Notes under the pieces: model-generated
Told to the model about the DNA's origin: nothing
What the model saw: only the letters and a program-made list of their open reading frames with translations
Database searches by the model: none
Shown: piece after piece, positions 62,373-64,000 of the stretch
Layout: each line of letters opens with the position of its first letter
Position numbering within the stretch: the stretch's first letter is position 1
Assembly (NCBI GenBank): GCA_902773635.1
Contig: CACYFH010000013.1
Span: 16,879-80,878, forward strand
Source of the DNA: an uncultured Ruminococcus sp.
GTDB lineage: Bacteria > Bacillota > Clostridia > Oscillospirales > Acutalibacteraceae
DNA: 64,000 bases
Direction of reading: 5' to 3'
Program-made: the position numbers and the translations under genes

Positions 62373-64000
62373 GAGTAGTCATCGGACAGGGCTCCTGCGG
62401 TATCGCCGCGGGCGCTGAGAAGGTGCGTAAAGCCCTTTTGAATGGAAATATCAAAGTTCCTATCTCGATTACCGGCTGTATCGGTATGTGTTATCTTGAG
62501 CCGATCGTGGATATCTACGACGAGGACAGACTGACCAGACTGGTCAAAGTATCCGAGAGCGACGCTCCCGCGATCGCCGAGTATATCAATACAGGCGACA
62601 GAAGCAAGATCGAAAACCTCGTTGTCACTGACGAGGACAGCGAGTTTCTTTCTAAGCAGACGAGAATCGCATTACGCAACTGCGGTATCATTAACCCCGA
62701 GATCATCGAGGAATATATCGAGAAAGACGGTTATACCGCGCTGAAAAAGGCGCTCGGTATGTCGCCGGAAGAAGTAATAGACATTATCAAAACCTCCGGG
62801 CTCGCGGGTCGCGGCGGCGCTGGCTTCCCGACATGGTTCAAGTGGAACGCCGCCAGACAGAGCGAGGGCGAGGAAAAGTACCTGATCTGTAACGCCGACG
62901 AGGGCGACCCCGGCGCGTTCATGGATCGCGCGGTTATTGAGAGCGATCCGCATAATCTTATCGAGGGTATGCTCATCGGAGCGTACGCCATCGGCGCAAA
63001 GCACGCGGTCGTTTACGTTCGTGCGGAGTACCCGCTTGCCATCAAGCGGCTGAAAAACGCTCTGGAACAGGCTAGGGAAAAGGGCATCATCGGCAAGAAT
63101 ATCTTCGGTTCTGACTTCTCCTGCGACTTCATGATCAAGGCGGGCGCGGGCGCGTTCGTCTGCGGTGAGGAAACCGCGTTGATCGAGAGCTTGGAGGGTC
63201 ACAGAGGTATGCCGCGCTTAAAGCCTCCGTTCCCGGCTCAGTCGGGCTTCTGGAGAAAGCCCAGTAACATCAATAACGTAGAGACCTTTGCCAATGTCGC
63301 GTGGATCATCAACAACGGCGGTGAAGCCTTCGCCGCAATGGGTACGGAAGGTTCTAAGGGTACTAAGGTCTTTGCCGTCACAGGTAAGGTCAAGCGCTCG
63401 GGTCTCGTTGAGATCCCGATGGGCAAGACCCTCCGCGACGTCATCTTCGACATCGGCGGCGGTATGAAGACCGACAAACCCTTCAAGGCTGTCCAGATGG
63501 GCGGTCCATCGGGTGGCTGTATTCCCGCTTCTTTAATAGATACCGTTATCGACTACAAGGCTCTGGGAGCCACAGGCGCGATCATGGGCTCGGGCGGTAT
63601 GGTCGTCATGGACGAAAGTACCTGCATGGTTGGTATGGCGAAATTCTTCCTTGATTTTACCGCGAAGGAGAGCTGCGGTAAGTGCATCCATTGTCGAATT
63701 GGCACCAAACGCATGCTCGAGATGCTCGAGCGCATCACCAAGGGCGAGGGCAAAGAGGGAGATATCGAGCTCTTAGAGGAGCTGTGCTACGCCATCAAGG
63801 ACGGCGCTCTCTGCGGTCTCGGCCAGACAGCTCCGAACCCTGTTCTCACCACCATCAAATATTTCCGTGACGAGTATGAAGCCCACATCAAGGACAAAAA
63901 GTGTCCCGCGGGCGAATGCTCCGACCTGATTGAATACAGTATCAACGCAGACAAGTGTAAGGGCTGTACCTTATGCGCCCGCAACTGTCCTGTCAACGCC
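62369..64000 (+). CDS. NuoF/HydB-like flavoprotein subunit (3' end outside the window)
   Basis: The frame is open from ATG 62369 to the right edge, 544 residues so far. It has an N-terminal thioredoxin-like segment (GSCGIAAGAEKV; TGCIGMCYLEP), the FMN/NADH domain (GLAGRGGAGFPTWFKW; NADEGDPGAFMDR), the SLBB domain, the 4Fe-4S motif ESCGKCIHCRIGT, and a C-terminal ferredoxin region (CPAGECSDLIEYSINADKCKGCTLCARNCPVNA). This long form with extra Fe-S sites is typical of HydB of [FeFe]-hydrogenase complexes and of HndC-like NADP-reducing enzymes. Downstream genes, probably the hydrogenase, would settle the identity. Confidence 0.93.
   Translation, partial: MRVVIGQGSCGIAAGAEKVRKALLNGNIKVPISITGCIGMCYLEPIVDIYDEDRLTRLVKVSESDAPAIAEYINTGDRSKIENLVVTDEDSEFLSKQTRIALRNCGIINPEIIEEYIEKDGYTALKKALGMSPEEVIDIIKTSGLAGRGGAGFPTWFKWNAARQSEGEEKYLICNADEGDPGAFMDRAVIESDPHNLIEGMLIGAYAIGAKHAVVYVRAEYPLAIKRLKNALEQAREKGIIGKNIFGSDFSCDFMIKAGAGAFVCGEETALIESLEGHRGMPRLKPPFPAQSGFWRKPSNINNVETFANVAWIINNGGEAFAAMGTEGSKGTKVFAVTGKVKRSGLVEIPMGKTLRDVIFDIGGGMKTDKPFKAVQMGGPSGGCIPASLIDTVIDYKALGATGAIMGSGGMVVMDESTCMVGMAKFFLDFTAKESCGKCIHCRIGTKRMLEMLERITKGEGKEGDIELLEELCYAIKDGALCGLGQTAPNPVLTTIKYFRDEYEAHIKDKKCPAGECSDLIEYSINADKCKGCTLCARNCPVNA

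Overview
The window is a contiguous piece of a GC-rich, Gram-positive Clostridia chromosome, most likely from the Oscillospiraceae/Ruminococcaceae (gut Ruminococcus relatives). The supporting signs are strong AGGAGG-type ribosome sites with some TTG/GTG starts, a dcw cell-division cluster of Firmicutes type, a dockerin protein and a cohesin-like sortase substrate, a sortase-assembled pilus locus, a CBM26-like starch-binding module, and an NADH dehydrogenase/bifurcating-hydrogenase type NuoE-NuoF pair. I see no tRNA, rRNA, CRISPR array, prophage or plasmid gene. The organism assignment is an inference.

Layout. 1-2.5 kb: 3' part of fusA and tuf, with a strange second copy of the fusA tail between them. 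2.7-4.6 kb: small proteins and a REP-associated (RAYT) transposase that carries two inverted copies of a palindromic repeat inside its own coding sequence. 4.7-9.7 kb (minus strand): aspartokinase, homoserine dehydrogenase and a class A penicillin-binding protein. 9.9-14.4 kb: a BofC-like small protein, a metallophosphoesterase-CYTH pair, a BlaI-type repressor, a beta-helix carbohydrate-binding lipoprotein and a stand-alone PqqD-like protein. 14.7-27 kb: a cell-surface island with a giant fibro-slime/Cna-B adhesin split by an in-frame TAA, an LPXTG major pilin, two pilin-type sortases, a cohesin-like wall protein with a long structured leader, a sortase B and a dockerin protein. 27-30.3 kb: a partner-switching signalling operon (anti-sigma kinase, HAMP-PP2C phosphatase, STAS-kinase fusion). 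30.6-35.7 kb: a GH13 alpha-amylase divergent from a maltodextrin-type ABC uptake operon without an ATPase. 36-39 kb: a membrane-anchored protein of unknown function, a COG0523 metallochaperone with a very His/Asp-rich insert, and a HAD phosphatase. 39.5-45.6 kb: a dlt-like operon (adenylation enzyme, carrier protein, PLP decarboxylase-like enzyme, MBOAT, SGNH-like). 46-58.7 kb: dcw cluster mraZ-rsmH-ftsL-pbpB-mraY-ftsW-murG-murA-ftsQ-ftsZ, lacking the Mur ligases. 58.8-64 kb: NagZ-like hydrolase, gdhA, and the start of a NADH-oxidising redox complex that runs off the right edge.

How the parts may work together. The surface island, the amylase and the maltodextrin transporter fit a starch-adhering lifestyle: a CBM26-like module on a pilus tip protein could hold starch, and oligosaccharides would be imported and cut inside the cell. 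The dlt-like operon, class A PBP, dcw cluster and NagZ all serve the cell envelope. Between genes lie several families of short palindromic repeats, including GTAG-headed hairpins that are good candidate substrates of the RAYT. The candidates for poorly described systems are the dlt-like operon with an embedded decarboxylase homologue, the STAS-kinase fusion operon, and the RAYT with repeats inside its own gene.
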